A stretch of 64,000 nucleotides of DNA from Nocardioides sp. 503 (GCF_004522095.1 NZ_SPUI01000003.1:1-64000); one strand, 5' to 3'; numbered from the stretch's first letter, positions 19,574 to 28,028 are shown. Numbers and translations are program-made. The notes: generated from the sequence alone by a model not told the origin.

Positions 19574-20617
19574 ATGAGGGTGCTGCTGACGGGCTCGGCC
19601 GGTTTCATCGGGAGCGCGATCGCCACCGCGCTCGAGTCCGCCGGGCACGAGACGGTCCCCGTGGACCTGATGCTGCCCGCGGCCCACGGTCGCTCGGAGC
19701 CCCCGGCGGGCACCCACCGGCTCGACGTCCGCGACGCGCTCGAGTGGGTCGACCTGCTGCGCGGCGTCGACGCGGTGTGCCACCAGGCCGCCCTCGTCGG
19801 CGCGGGCGTGCGCGTGGGCGACCTTCCGTCGTACGCCTCGCACAACGACCTCGGCACCGCCGCCCTGCTGGCCGCGATGCACGAGGCGGGGGTCGCCTCG
19901 CTCGTCCTGGCCTCGTCGATGGTGGTCTACGGCGAGGGCCGCTACGAGTGCCCCGAGCACGGGCACCAGCAGCCTCCGCCGCGCGCGCGGGCAGCGTTGG
20001 ACGCCGGCGACTTCGAGAACCACTGCCCCCACTGCGGCCGCGCGCTCACGTGGGCGCTCGTGGAGGAGAGCGCTCGCCTGGACCCGCGCAGCACCTACGC
20101 CGCCAGCAAGCTCGCCCAGGAGCACTACGCCTCCACGTGGGCGCGCCAGGCCGACTCCGCGGTCGTCTCGCTGCGCTACCACAACGTCTACGGACCGGGG
20201 ATGCCGCGCGACACCCCCTACTCCGGGGTGGCGGCGATGTTCCGCTCCTCGCTCGAGCGCGGCGAGGCGCCCCGCGTCTACGAGGACGGCGGTCAGATGC
20301 GCGACTTCGTGCACGTCAGCGACGTCGCCGCGGCCAACGTGGCCGCTCTGGAGGCCGTGGTGGGCCTGCCCGCGGGCGGTGCGGCGGCCTACAACGTCTG
20401 CTCCGGCGAGCCGGTGACGATCGCGCGCGTCGCCGAGCTGGTGGCCGGCGGGACCGGCAGCGAGCTGGCGCCCGAGGTCACCGGCCAGTACCGCGCCGGC
20501 GACGTGCGCCACGTGGTCGCCTCCCCGCGCCTGGCGCGCGAGGAGCTGGGCTTCTCCGCCGCGGTGTCCCCCGAGGACGGCCTCCCGGCCTTCGCGACCG
20601 CACCGCTGCGGGACTGA
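19574..20617 (+). CDS. NAD-dependent epimerase/dehydratase (extended SDR) with zinc-ribbon insertion
   Basis: A 347-residue extended SDR: TGSAGFIGS at the N-terminus, then Y and K in YAASKLAQEHYA, and YHNVYGPGMP. It resembles nucleotide-sugar 4-epimerases such as dTDP-L-rhamnose 4-epimerase. An insertion before the active site holds CPEH and CPHCGR, a possible zinc ribbon typical of that subgroup. ATG at 19574 starts the Rossmann strand directly and has CATGAT 6 nt upstream; the ATG 11 codons earlier is less likely. First gene of the glycan/methyltransferase cluster; it probably makes its sugar nucleotide. Confidence 0.87.
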   Translation: MRVLLTGSAGFIGSAIATALESAGHETVPVDLMLPAAHGRSEPPAGTHRLDVRDALEWVDLLRGVDAVCHQAALVGAGVRVGDLPSYASHNDLGTAALLAAMHEAGVASLVLASSMVVYGEGRYECPEHGHQQPPPRARAALDAGDFENHCPHCGRALTWALVEESARLDPRSTYAASKLAQEHYASTWARQADSAVVSLRYHNVYGPGMPRDTPYSGVAAMFRSSLERGEAPRVYEDGGQMRDFVHVSDVAAANVAALEAVVGLPAGGAAAYNVCSGEPVTIARVAELVAGGTGSELAPEVTGQYRAGDVRHVVASPRLAREELGFSAAVSPEDGLPAFATAPLRD

Positions 20618-20624
20618 CCGGGCG

Positions 20625-21986
20625 CTACCAGCTCGTGTGGACCAGGTGCTGGAGCGCCAGGGCGGCGGCGAGCTGCAGGCCGAGCGCCGGGCCCCGCCAC
20701 CGGGACGGCAGCGCGCTCGTCGCCACGAGCAGCCACGGGACGAACGGCAGCCAGATCCGCTCCACCTCCGCCTTGCTCATCTGCGAGGCGTCCGCCACGG
20801 CGATGGACGCCACGGCGGCGGCGACGAGCAGCAGGACCGGGCGCCCCAGGTCCGCGCGCCTGGCGGCCACCTGGCCGAGGCCGGCCCCGAGCACGGGGCC
20901 AGCGCTCAGGACCAGCGCCGCGAGGTTGGCCCAGATCCAGTACGACGCCGGCCGGTCGGACGCGACGCCGTCCCAGTAGCGCTCGCGCAGCACCGGGTAG
21001 GCCTCCCAGAGGGCGTAGCCCCCGGCGGCGAAGGCCAGCACGACCACGCACGCCGCAACGGCGGCGATCGGCAGCGGGCGCCAGGACCGAGCGGCCGCCA
21101 GCACCGCCAGCGCGAGCAGCCCCAGCAGGGGCAGGCCGTAGGACATCATCACGCAGCCTCCGAGCAGCAGCCCCGCGAGCGCTGCCCACGGCGCGGTCCT
21201 GGCCCACGAGGTGCGGGTCGCGGCGACCGCCAGCGACGCGAGGCCCCAGGCCGCGACGGCGGCGAACACGGCGTCGCCCGAGACGCAGAGCCACAGCGCC
21301 GCCGGCCCGAGCACCAGGAACGGAGCGGCGCGCCGGGCGGCGGCCTCCTCCCCCAGGGTCCGCAGCGTGGTGAGGACCGCGGCCGGGATCGAGGCGGCCA
21401 CCAGCGTCACCACGAGCCCGGCGGCCCCGGCGCCGCCGAGGCCCAGGCGGTCCAGGACCACGAAGAACAGCAGGGCCCCGGGCGGGTGTCCGGCCACGTG
21501 CGTGGGCCAGTTGTCCTGGGAGTCCAGCGGGATCCGGGTGACCCACTCCTGCAGCGCGGCCGGGAAGTCGCTCGTGGCCCGCGCCGTCTCCAGGTACTCG
21601 TAGGGGTGCGCCAGGATCGAGGACACGCCGTCGACGCCGTCGACGAGAGCCAGGCTCAGCAGCCACGCCAGCCCGGCGACGTACGTCGCGACGAGGAGGA
21701 GCCGCCAGGGCAGCCGCTCGCCCGCGCGGACGGCGTAGCGCCACCCAAGCAGGGCGACCAGCACCGCGGGGACCGTGCCCTGTCCCACCCGCGGCTCCCA
21801 CTGGGCGTGGAGCGGGGCGACGTCGTCGGGCCCGGGGTGCGCATAGGCGTAGACCGTCCAATCGAGCAGACCCGGGCCCAGGACGGCCGCGGCCACCAGC
21901 CCCAGCGCCACGGCGAGGCCGCCCCACATCGCCCGCGTCCTCGTCGCGACGTCCGGGGAGCCCGGGGCGGCGACGTCGGTCTGCAT
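20625..21986 (-). CDS. Polytopic membrane protein, GT-C glycosyltransferase-like
   Basis: A 453-residue protein with about 11-12 hydrophobic segments. A large first loop holds Asp and His residues (PGPDDVAPLHAQWEP) and the C-terminal KAEVERIWLPFVPW motif recurs in actinobacterial mannosyltransferase-like membrane proteins. It probably transfers a sugar from a polyprenyl-phosphate donor at the outer membrane face; this is by analogy. TACGGT (21993-21998) is 6 nt before the ATG and mirrors the promoter of the divergent GT2 gene. Confidence 0.7.
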   Translation of the reverse strand: MQTDVAAPGSPDVATRTRAMWGGLAVALGLVAAAVLGPGLLDWTVYAYAHPGPDDVAPLHAQWEPRVGQGTVPAVLVALLGWRYAVRAGERLPWRLLLVATYVAGLAWLLSLALVDGVDGVSSILAHPYEYLETARATSDFPAALQEWVTRIPLDSQDNWPTHVAGHPPGALLFFVVLDRLGLGGAGAAGLVVTLVAASIPAAVLTTLRTLGEEAAARRAAPFLVLGPAALWLCVSGDAVFAAVAAWGLASLAVAATRTSWARTAPWAALAGLLLGGCVMMSYGLPLLGLLALAVLAAARSWRPLPIAAVAACVVVLAFAAGGYALWEAYPVLRERYWDGVASDRPASYWIWANLAALVLSAGPVLGAGLGQVAARRADLGRPVLLLVAAAVASIAVADASQMSKAEVERIWLPFVPWLLVATSALPSRWRGPALGLQLAAALALQHLVHTSW

Positions 21987-22035
21987 GCCCTCACCGTAGG
22001 GGCGGCACCCACGGCGGCCCTACGGTGAGGACATG
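21984..22035. promoter_or_regulatory. Mirror-image divergent leaderless promoters
   Basis: The 47 bp between the two start codons plus the starts themselves form a 52-bp near-palindrome. Each arm reads CCTACGGTGAGGRCATG outward: TACGGT, a 6-nt spacer, then ATG. Both genes therefore have the same -10-like hexamer at the same distance. The dyad may also be an operator that coordinates both genes. Confidence 0.6.
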
Positions 22036-22692
22036 CCTCCCGTCTGCGACCTGGTCCTGCCGTGCCGGGACGAGGCGCTCGCCCTGCCCGACCTGCTGGC
22101 CCTGGTGCCCCCGGAGTTCGCCGTGATCGTCGTGGACAACGGCTCCAGCGACGACACGGCCGCCGTGGCCGTCGGCCTGGGGGCGACCGTGGTCCACGAG
22201 TCCGTCCCCGGCTACGGCGCCGCGGTGCACGCCGGGCTGCTCGCCGCCACCCACGAGTACGTCGCGTTCATGGACGGCGACGGCTCCTTCGACCCCGCCG
22301 AGCTGCTGCCCATGCTCGAGGACGTGCGCTCGGGCGGCGCCGACCTCGCCGTCGGCCGTCGGCGCCCGGTCAACCACCGCGTGTGGCCGTGGCACGCACG
22401 GCTCGGCAACCGCCTCATCGTCGCGTGGCTGCGGCGTCGCATCGCCATGGACGCCCACGACATCGCGCCGATGCGGCTGAGCCGACGCGACGCCCTGCTG
22501 GCCCTCGACGTGCGGGACCGGCGCTTCGGCTACCCGGTGGAGCTCCTGCAGCGGGCGACCGACGCCGGCTGGAGGCTGGTCGAGCGGGACGTGACGTACC
22601 TGCCGCGGGCCGAGGGCACCCGCTCCAAGGTGTCCGGCTCGGTGAGCGGCACGCTGCGCACCGCCCGCGACTTCTGGAGGGTGCTGTCGTGA
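22033..22692 (+). CDS. Glycosyltransferase family 2
   Basis: A 219-residue GT-A enzyme: PCRDEALALPDLL, VVDNGSSDDTA (nucleotide-binding), and MDGDGSFDP carrying the DxD metal site. No membrane helix is present. It resembles dolichyl/polyprenyl-phosphate sugar transferases in size, and could load a lipid carrier for the GT-C-like neighbour. The stop overlaps the next gene (GTGA), so the two glycosyltransferases are coupled. Confidence 0.92.
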   Translation: MPPVCDLVLPCRDEALALPDLLALVPPEFAVIVVDNGSSDDTAAVAVGLGATVVHESVPGYGAAVHAGLLAATHEYVAFMDGDGSFDPAELLPMLEDVRSGGADLAVGRRRPVNHRVWPWHARLGNRLIVAWLRRRIAMDAHDIAPMRLSRRDALLALDVRDRRFGYPVELLQRATDAGWRLVERDVTYLPRAEGTRSKVSGSVSGTLRTARDFWRVLS

Positions 22693-23366
22693 GCCGCGTC
22701 CTGGTGGTCGCCAAGGCCCCGGTCGCGGGTGCGGTGAAGACCCGGCTGGGTGCCGACATCGGCCTCGCGCAGGCGGCGGAGGTGGCGGCGGCCGCGCTGC
22801 TCGACACGCTGCAGGCCTGCGCCGACGCGTTCCCCTCCGGCCATCGGCACCTGGCCCTGGCCGGGAGCCTCGCGACCGCCGTGCGCGGCGCCGAGCTCGA
22901 AGAGGCGCTCCGGGACTGGGACGTCTTCGCCCAGGAGGGCGACGGCTTCGCCGAGCGCCTCGTGCACGCGCACGCCGTCGTCGCCGGGCGCGGCGAGGGA
23001 CCGGTGGTCCAGATCGGGATGGACACCCCGCAGGTGACGACCGAGCTGCTGCTGGCGGCCGCCGACGCACTGGGCGAGCCGGACGGCGCAGAAGCCCACG
23101 ACGGCGTGCTCGGCCCCGCCGACGACGGCGGCTGGTGGGTGCTCTGCCTGCGCGACGGCCGGGCCGCGGCCCCGCTGGCGACGGTCCCGATGTCCACGCC
23201 GACGACGTACGACGACACCTGGCGCGCCCTCGAGGCCGCCGGGCTGCGGCTGGCGGTGACCTCGGTCCTGAGCGACGTGGACACCGTGTCCGACGCGGAC
23301 GCGGTGGCCGCGCTGGCCCCGGACGGGCGCTTCGCCGAGGTGTGGGGGCGTCTGAGAGCCACCTGA
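22689..23366 (+). CDS. TIGR04282/DUF2064 family glycosyltransferase-like protein
   Basis: A 225-residue nucleotidyl/glycosyl-transferase-fold protein: VVAKAPVAGAVKTRLG at the N-terminus, IGMDTPQV as the metal site, and LGPADDGGWWVLCL. The family is named after an arsenosugar gene neighbourhood, but no arsenic methylase or radical-SAM partner is present here, so that name should not be read as function. GTG at 22689 is set by overlap with the GT2 stop. Confidence 0.88.
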   Translation: MSRVLVVAKAPVAGAVKTRLGADIGLAQAAEVAAAALLDTLQACADAFPSGHRHLALAGSLATAVRGAELEEALRDWDVFAQEGDGFAERLVHAHAVVAGRGEGPVVQIGMDTPQVTTELLLAAADALGEPDGAEAHDGVLGPADDGGWWVLCLRDGRAAAPLATVPMSTPTTYDDTWRALEAAGLRLAVTSVLSDVDTVSDADAVAALAPDGRFAEVWGRLRAT

Positions 23367-23419
23367 GATTGCGGTGTGGGTCGTCACATCGGCAATCCGT
23401 ACGGCCGTGCGGACCGAAT
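23358..23419 (+). promoter_or_regulatory. Putative ECF-type promoter of lipoprotein copy 1
   Basis: GCAATCCGTA (23392-23401) and GCCACCTGAGA (23358-23368) recur upstream of lipoprotein copy 2 with the same 23-nt spacing. CAATCC (23393-23398) and CCGAAT (23414-23419), 15 nt apart, look like a SigK-type -35/-10 pair, though the spacer is one base shorter than usual. The GCCACCTGA part is also the end of the upstream gene. Confidence 0.4.
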
Positions 23420-23465
23420 CCCCTTGCGACAGGCACGAAAAAGCCATCGTGAAGGACACATCCCC

Positions 23466-24140
23466 ATGCGCACCAACCACAAGCGCTTCATCGGCGGCCT
23501 CGCGGCTGCCGCCCTGCTCACCCTCCCCCTGACCGCCTGCGGCACCGAGAACGAGACCGACGCTCCCGTCAACGGCGGCTCCTCCGCCTCCGCCGAGGCT
23601 CCCGAGCCGGTCGCGTCCATCGACGCCCTGACCGGTGAGAGCACCGCCATCGCCCTCGACCAGGGCTTCGTCGACGCCCTCACCACCCTCAAGCTCACCC
23701 CCGGAGTCACCGGCGACGCCAAGCTCACCGACGGCTCCCTGATCTTCCCCATCACCGGCGGCAACGTCTCGGTCTTCGAGCCCGGCTCGGTCCCCAACTA
23801 CGTCGTGGGCCAGATCCAGCACGAGAACTCCGGCCTCTCACTCACCGCCGGAGACACCAAGGTCGAGCTCACCAACTTCAACGTCGACCCCGGCGTCTCC
23901 CGCGTCTACGGCGACGTCAGCGTCAACGGCAAGACCGTCGTCACCAGCGCGTTCCTCTTCAACCTCGACGGCTCCACCCTCGAGCCCCTCAAGACCGAGG
24001 GCACCAACGCCATCCTCACCGGCACCCAGGTCCAGATCTCCGACGTGGCCGCCCCCCTGCTCAACGACACCTTCAAGACCGACGCCGTCAAGCCCGGCCT
24101 CCTGGTCGGCATCGCCACCATCACGGTCGCCACCAAGTGA
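23466..24140 (+). CDS. Secreted lipoprotein, copy 1 of a duplicated pair
   Basis: A 224-residue lipoprotein: signal peptide to LPLTACG (lipidated Cys25), a short variable linker (about 26-43), then a beta-rich domain (LDQGFVDALTTLKLTPGV, FPITGGNVSVFEPGS, LSLTAGDTKVELTNF). It is not a fasciclin domain; a distant resemblance to HtaA-type beta-sandwiches is only an impression. From codon 44 on, the DNA matches copy 2 (28029-28706) with five differences in 545 nt, all synonymous. The stop overlaps the methyltransferase start (GTGA). It is probably a surface component of the oxidoreductase/methyltransferase cluster. Confidence 0.85.
   Translation: MRTNHKRFIGGLAAAALLTLPLTACGTENETDAPVNGGSSASAEAPEPVASIDALTGESTAIALDQGFVDALTTLKLTPGVTGDAKLTDGSLIFPITGGNVSVFEPGSVPNYVVGQIQHENSGLSLTAGDTKVELTNFNVDPGVSRVYGDVSVNGKTVVTSAFLFNLDGSTLEPLKTEGTNAILTGTQVQISDVAAPLLNDTFKTDAVKPGLLVGIATITVATK
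23596..24140 (+). repeat. Direct repeat copy 1 (545 bp, with 28162-28706)
   Basis: This stretch and 28162-28706 lie 4566 bp apart in the same orientation and differ at five positions by direct reading. All changes are silent and fall in the last 160 nt. The repeats bracket the methyltransferase/oxidoreductase genes. Confidence 0.97.
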
Positions 24141-24832
24141 CCTCCCGTCCCCACGCCCGTGGGGACGCCGTCGAGCAGGCGGCGTCAGGGGTCACGGTGC
24201 TCGGTTGCACCGAGGCCTTCGACGCCGCCTTCTCCGGGCTCGCCTGCGAGGTCGTCCGGGCCGACGGCACCATGCGGCCGCTGGCCACGCAGTCGTGGCT
24301 GGGCGAGGCATCCGTCACGGACGTCGCCCTCTTCGTGGAGCCGTGCCACGGCCCCACCCTGGACGTCGGGTGCGGACCCGGCCGGCTGACGAGCGCCCTG
24401 GCGTCCCGTGGTGTCGAGGTGCTCGGCATCGACAGCTCCACCGAGGCCGTCCGCCTCACCCTGGCGCGCGGCGCCATGGCACTGCACCTGGACGTGTTCG
24501 CCCCGCTGCCCATCGGCACCTCCTGGAGCCACGTGCTGCTCGCGGACGGCAACGTCGGCGTCGGCGGCGACCCCGTCGCGCTGCTCCGTCGCGTGCGCGA
24601 GCTGCTGGACGAGAACGGCACGGTGCTGGTGGAGCTCGCCCCGAGCGGCGTACGGTCAGGGCCCGAGCAGCTCCGCCTCAAGGTGGGAGACACCATCAGC
24701 ACCCCGTTCCCCTGGTCCGTCGTCGGAGTCGACGACATCGAGCAGGTCGCATCGGGGGCGGGGCTCATCGTCATGGGCGTCCGCGAGCTCGACGGCCGGG
24801 TCGTGGCCACCCTCCGTCCGCGCGGCGCCTGA
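24137..24832 (+). CDS. Class I SAM-dependent methyltransferase
   Basis: A 231-residue enzyme with SAM motif I PTLDVGCGPGRLT, motif II GIDSSTEAV and VLLADGNVGVGGDP. It belongs to a group found beside molybdopterin oxidoreductases in actinobacteria; the acceptor is unknown. GTG at 24137 overlaps the lipoprotein stop. The first 25 or so codons lie on a hairpin that is homologous to the terminator after lipoprotein copy 2, so the true start could be later, for example near codon 47 (MRPLAT), though FDAAFSG looks like a family N-terminus. Confidence 0.85.
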   Translation: MTSRPHARGDAVEQAASGVTVLGCTEAFDAAFSGLACEVVRADGTMRPLATQSWLGEASVTDVALFVEPCHGPTLDVGCGPGRLTSALASRGVEVLGIDSSTEAVRLTLARGAMALHLDVFAPLPIGTSWSHVLLADGNVGVGGDPVALLRRVRELLDENGTVLVELAPSGVRSGPEQLRLKVGDTISTPFPWSVVGVDDIEQVASGAGLIVMGVRELDGRVVATLRPRGA

Positions 24833-24839
24833 GCTCACC

Positions 24840-26153
24840 GTGACGGAGGAACGGACCGACTACGGGTTCCCCGCCCGCGCCTGGGCGGGGATCGCCCGCC
24901 GCCGCCCGCCCGGCCTCGACCGGGTCGCGTGGCGCAGCCCCCTGCGGGGGCCGTGGCTGACCTCGGTCCTCGGCGCGGTGCTGCTGGCCTCGATCCCGGT
25001 GGTGATCCTCACCGGCCTGCTCTCCTACGTCGCCTACGGCGAGCAGGCGCGGCCGAGCGACGTGGGCTGGCTGCACCTGCCGATGTTCGACTGGCCGACC
25101 GACCCCTCGTGGCTGTTCCGCCTCACGCAGGGCCTCCACGTCGGCCTCGGCCTCGTGCTGGTGCCGGTCGTCCTGGCCAAGCTCTGGTCGGTGATCCCGC
25201 GGCTGTTCGCCTGGCCGCCGGCGCGCTCCGCGGCGCAGGCCCTCGAGCGGCTCACGCTGCTGATGCTCGTGGGCGGGCTGCTGTTCGAGATCGTGACCGG
25301 CGTCCTGAACATCCAGTACGACTACGTCTTCGGCTTCAGCTTCTACACCGCGCACTACTACGGCGCCTGGGTGTTCATCGTCGGCTTCGTCTCCCACGTG
25401 GCCCTCAAGCTGCCCACGATGGTCCGCTCGCTCCGCACCCGCTCGCTGCGCGAGGAGCTGCGCACCCGGCGCGCGGACACCAGGCCCGAGCGCGTCGCGC
25501 CCGATGACGGCGCCGGTCTCGTGGCCGCCGACCCCGCGGCGCCGACGATGAGCCGGCGCGGCCTCCTCGCGCTCGTCGGTGGGGGCTCGCTGCTGACCTT
25601 CGCCCTCACCGCCGGCCAGACCGTCGGCGGGCCCACCCGCCGGCTGGCCCTGCTCCTTCCCCGTGGCCTCGACAGCGGCGACGGGCCCCTCGACTTCCCC
25701 GTCAACAAGACCGCCGAGGCCGCGGCGATCGTCACCGCCTCCACCGGGGCGACGTGGCGGCTCTCCCTGGAGGGCGACGGCCCGACGGTGACCCTGGACC
25801 GCGAGCAGCTCCTGGCGATGACGCAGCACACCGCCGTGCTCCCGATCGCCTGCGTCGAGGGCTGGTCGACCACCCAGACGTGGACCGGCGTCCGCCTGCG
25901 CGACCTCGCCGCCCAGGTCGGCATCGGGGAGCCCACCGGCGCCTTCGTGAAGTCGCTCCAGGAGCAGGGCGCCTTCAAGGCAGCCGATCTCAACGCCGGC
26001 CAGGTGAGCCACGCGGACGCGCTGCTCGCCCTCCAGGTCAACGGCGTCGACCTCTCGCTCGACCACGGATTCCCGGCCCGCATCATCGTCCCGGCCATGC
26101 CCGGCGTCCTGAACACCAAGTGGGTCGCCTCGATCCGCTTCGAGGGCTCCTGA
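24840..26153 (+). CDS. Cytochrome b561-like membrane domain fused to sulfite-oxidase-type molybdopterin domain
   Basis: A 437-residue fusion. Residues about 35-200 hold four to five membrane helices with His residues (LTQGLHVGLG, YTAHYYGAW, GFVSHVALK) suited to bind heme b. After a hydrophilic linker, a second hydrophobic segment preceded by MSRRGLLALVGG resembles a Tat-type anchor, then a sulfite-oxidase/YedY-type molybdopterin domain (about 265-437) with the likely Mo-ligand Cys in LPIACVEGWS. It probably passes electrons between an extracytoplasmic substrate and the quinone pool. GTG at 24840 follows the previous stop by 7 nt; the stop overlaps the next gene (TGATG). Confidence 0.87.
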   Translation: MTEERTDYGFPARAWAGIARRRPPGLDRVAWRSPLRGPWLTSVLGAVLLASIPVVILTGLLSYVAYGEQARPSDVGWLHLPMFDWPTDPSWLFRLTQGLHVGLGLVLVPVVLAKLWSVIPRLFAWPPARSAAQALERLTLLMLVGGLLFEIVTGVLNIQYDYVFGFSFYTAHYYGAWVFIVGFVSHVALKLPTMVRSLRTRSLREELRTRRADTRPERVAPDDGAGLVAADPAAPTMSRRGLLALVGGGSLLTFALTAGQTVGGPTRRLALLLPRGLDSGDGPLDFPVNKTAEAAAIVTASTGATWRLSLEGDGPTVTLDREQLLAMTQHTAVLPIACVEGWSTTQTWTGVRLRDLAAQVGIGEPTGAFVKSLQEQGAFKAADLNAGQVSHADALLALQVNGVDLSLDHGFPARIIVPAMPGVLNTKWVASIRFEGS

Positions 26154-26641
26154 TGTCGTCGCCCAGGAGCACCCGCTGGTCACGCGCCTACGGCGCCTCC
26201 GGCTGGCACCTCGCGCTGATGCTCGGGAGCCTCGTGGTCGTCGCCTACGTCGTCGCGACGGTCGGCCTCGATGCCCTGTGGGACCCCGACGTCTGGTGGC
26301 AGTCGATCGCGGTCTGGTTCGTCGGCGCGGTGGTGCTGCACGACCTGGTCCTTTTCCCCCTCTACGCCCTGGCCGACCGGCTCCTGACCCGGGGCCGGAC
26401 GACGGCGCCGGACCCCGCGCGCGTGCCCCTCGTCAACCACGTGCGGGTGCCCTCGCTGGTGGCGGCCCTGACGTTCCTGCTGTTCTTCCCCGGCATCCTC
26501 CGGCGGGGCGGCGACACCTACGTCAACGCCACCGGCCTCGACCAGGACCCGTTCCTCCTCCGCTGGCTCCTGCTCGTGCTGGCGGCCTACTTCGTCAGCG
26601 CCGCGGTCTACGCCGTCAGGTGGGTCCGGGTGCGCCGCTGA
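26153..26641 (+). CDS. Small integral membrane protein of the oxidoreductase operon
   Basis: A 162-residue protein with four hydrophobic segments (about 19-38, 52-72, 98-115, 131-150). His residues in HLALML, LHDLVLF and VNHVRVP and conserved Tyr/Arg suggest a membrane redox subunit, but there is no recognised family. Its ATG shares a base with the oxidoreductase stop, so it is cotranslated and is probably a partner of that enzyme. Confidence 0.72.
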   Translation: MSSPRSTRWSRAYGASGWHLALMLGSLVVVAYVVATVGLDALWDPDVWWQSIAVWFVGAVVLHDLVLFPLYALADRLLTRGRTTAPDPARVPLVNHVRVPSLVAALTFLLFFPGILRRGGDTYVNATGLDQDPFLLRWLLLVLAAYFVSAAVYAVRWVRVRR

Positions 26642-26728
26642 CCCCGGGGCCACGGAGGGCACGGCGCCAGGGGTCAAGCTCGCCCGAGGGGGTACCTGCG
26701 ACCAGCCGCAGCGAAAGGGGTGCCGCAC

Positions 26729-27628
26729 ATGATCGACTCTCTGCGCCAGGTGCAGGTCGTCGGTGCCCTGGCCCGTCTGGCCGGCAACGGCGGGTGGGCC
26801 GAGATCCTCGCCGGCGAACCGCTTCAGGGCACCCTGGACGTGGCCGACGCGCGACTCCTCATCGCGGCCGACGTGCTCCACGAGCACGCGGACGGCCGGC
26901 TGGAGCCCGTCGAGCTCCATCCCTGGTACGACGACCCGTCAGTGCTGGCCAGCGGGCTGACCGCCGAGCTGCGGCGGGCGCTGCGCCACGGCACCGGGGC
27001 CGACCAGCCGACCGGCGGCGACCCCGACGAGATCGTCGCCATGGGCATGGCCAGCCAGTCCGTGGCCGCGATCCTCGCCGAGGCGGTGCTGCCCCTGCTC
27101 ACCCAGACGCGGGACCGCTTCGCGGACGGCACGGCGCGCTTCCTCGACGTGGGTGTGGGCACCGGCGCGATCGCCGAGACCCTGTGCCGGCGCTTCCCCG
27201 GCACCCGTGCCGTCGGCCTCGACATCTCGCAGGAGGCCCTGACGATGGCCAGGGACCGGATGAGCGCCGCGTCCCTCGAGCACCGGGTCGAGCTGCGGGA
27301 GCTGTCCGTCGTGGACCTCGACGACGTCGACCTCTACGACCTGGCGTGGGTGCCGCAGGTCTTCCTCGCCCGCGACGACCTGGAGCGCGGCCTCCACCGC
27401 GTGCTGGCCTCGTTGCGGTCGGGCGGATGGCTGGTCATGCCCGTGGCCGCACCCGGCGACGACTGCAGCCGGCTGGAGGCCGCCGCGGTGGCGCACGACG
27501 CGGCGCTGCGGGGCGGCGGAGCCATGTCGGTGGAGTCCGCGCTGGCGCTCCTGACCTCCGCGGGCTTCGAGGACGCGTGGGACATGCGGGGCGTCTCCCA
27601 GTCCCTGACGTTCGCCCGCAAGCCCTGA
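26729..27628 (+). CDS. SAM-dependent methyltransferase with N-terminal helical domain
   Basis: A 299-residue protein. Residues about 1-95 are helical and may be a dimerisation or winged-helix domain; the SAM fold follows with LDVGVGTGAIAETL (motif I), VGLDISQEAL and DLAWVPQVFL. ATG at 26729 is preferred to the GTG 9 nt earlier because AAAGGGG lies 8 nt before it. It is the second methyltransferase of the cluster; the acceptor is unknown. It differs from the ArsM type, as it lacks the arsenic-binding cysteine set. Confidence 0.82.
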   Translation: MIDSLRQVQVVGALARLAGNGGWAEILAGEPLQGTLDVADARLLIAADVLHEHADGRLEPVELHPWYDDPSVLASGLTAELRRALRHGTGADQPTGGDPDEIVAMGMASQSVAAILAEAVLPLLTQTRDRFADGTARFLDVGVGTGAIAETLCRRFPGTRAVGLDISQEALTMARDRMSAASLEHRVELRELSVVDLDDVDLYDLAWVPQVFLARDDLERGLHRVLASLRSGGWLVMPVAAPGDDCSRLEAAAVAHDAALRGGGAMSVESALALLTSAGFEDAWDMRGVSQSLTFARKP

Positions 27629-28028
27629 CCCTCCGCCCGGAGGCCGGCGGCCGGCGGTCAGCGGCGGGCGCCTCGCGCGTCACCCGGGGGTCCGGTCCCG
27701 GCGGACGAGGTCCGCCACGCGGCGGGCCCCGTCGTCCAGGACGGACTCACGACACTGCGAGACGGTCGGGTCCTTGCGTGCGCAGCGCAGGTGCATGCCA
27801 CGACCGTGCTGGACGTCGAGGGCCGATCGTGGCCACCCCCAGGCCGTCGGTGTCGGTCCAGTCGAGCTCGACGTAGTAGTCGCCGCTGGTCGAAGACACC
27901 CGTCCGGCGAGCTCGTCGTCGGACGGCCACCTGAGAAGGTGCTGAGTTTCCGGGGATCTGCAATCCGTAGGTCGCGCGGTGGCGGATGACTCTCGACACC
28001 AACACGAAGTCAACTGTTAGGAAATCTC
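27629..28028. other. 400-bp intergenic stretch with no confident gene
   Basis: Overlapping short frames exist on both strands, but none has a ribosome site, a plausible start and family features together. A minus-strand piece reading YYVELDWTDTDGLGVATIG (about 27820-27890) looks protein-like and then loses its frame, so a decayed gene is possible. The right end holds the copy 2 promoter motif at 27926-27988. Confidence 0.4.
27926..27988 (+). promoter_or_regulatory. Putative ECF-type promoter of lipoprotein copy 2
   Basis: GCCACCTGAGA (27926-27936), 23 nt, then GCAATCCGTA (27960-27969): the same two words with the same spacing as before copy 1. CGGATG (27983-27988) lies in the expected -10 place 16 nt after CAATCC. 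Here GCCACCTGAGA is not the end of a gene, which favours a duplicated regulatory region. Confidence 0.4.

Noticed and set aside
22689..23366. Arsenosugar synthesis
   Set aside because: The family name comes from a neighbourhood elsewhere; no arsenite methylase or radical-SAM gene is present here.
23466..24140. Fasciclin (FAS1) lipoprotein like mycobacterial MPT83
   Set aside because: The SigK-like promoter suggested it, but the FAS1 motifs are absent from the sequence.
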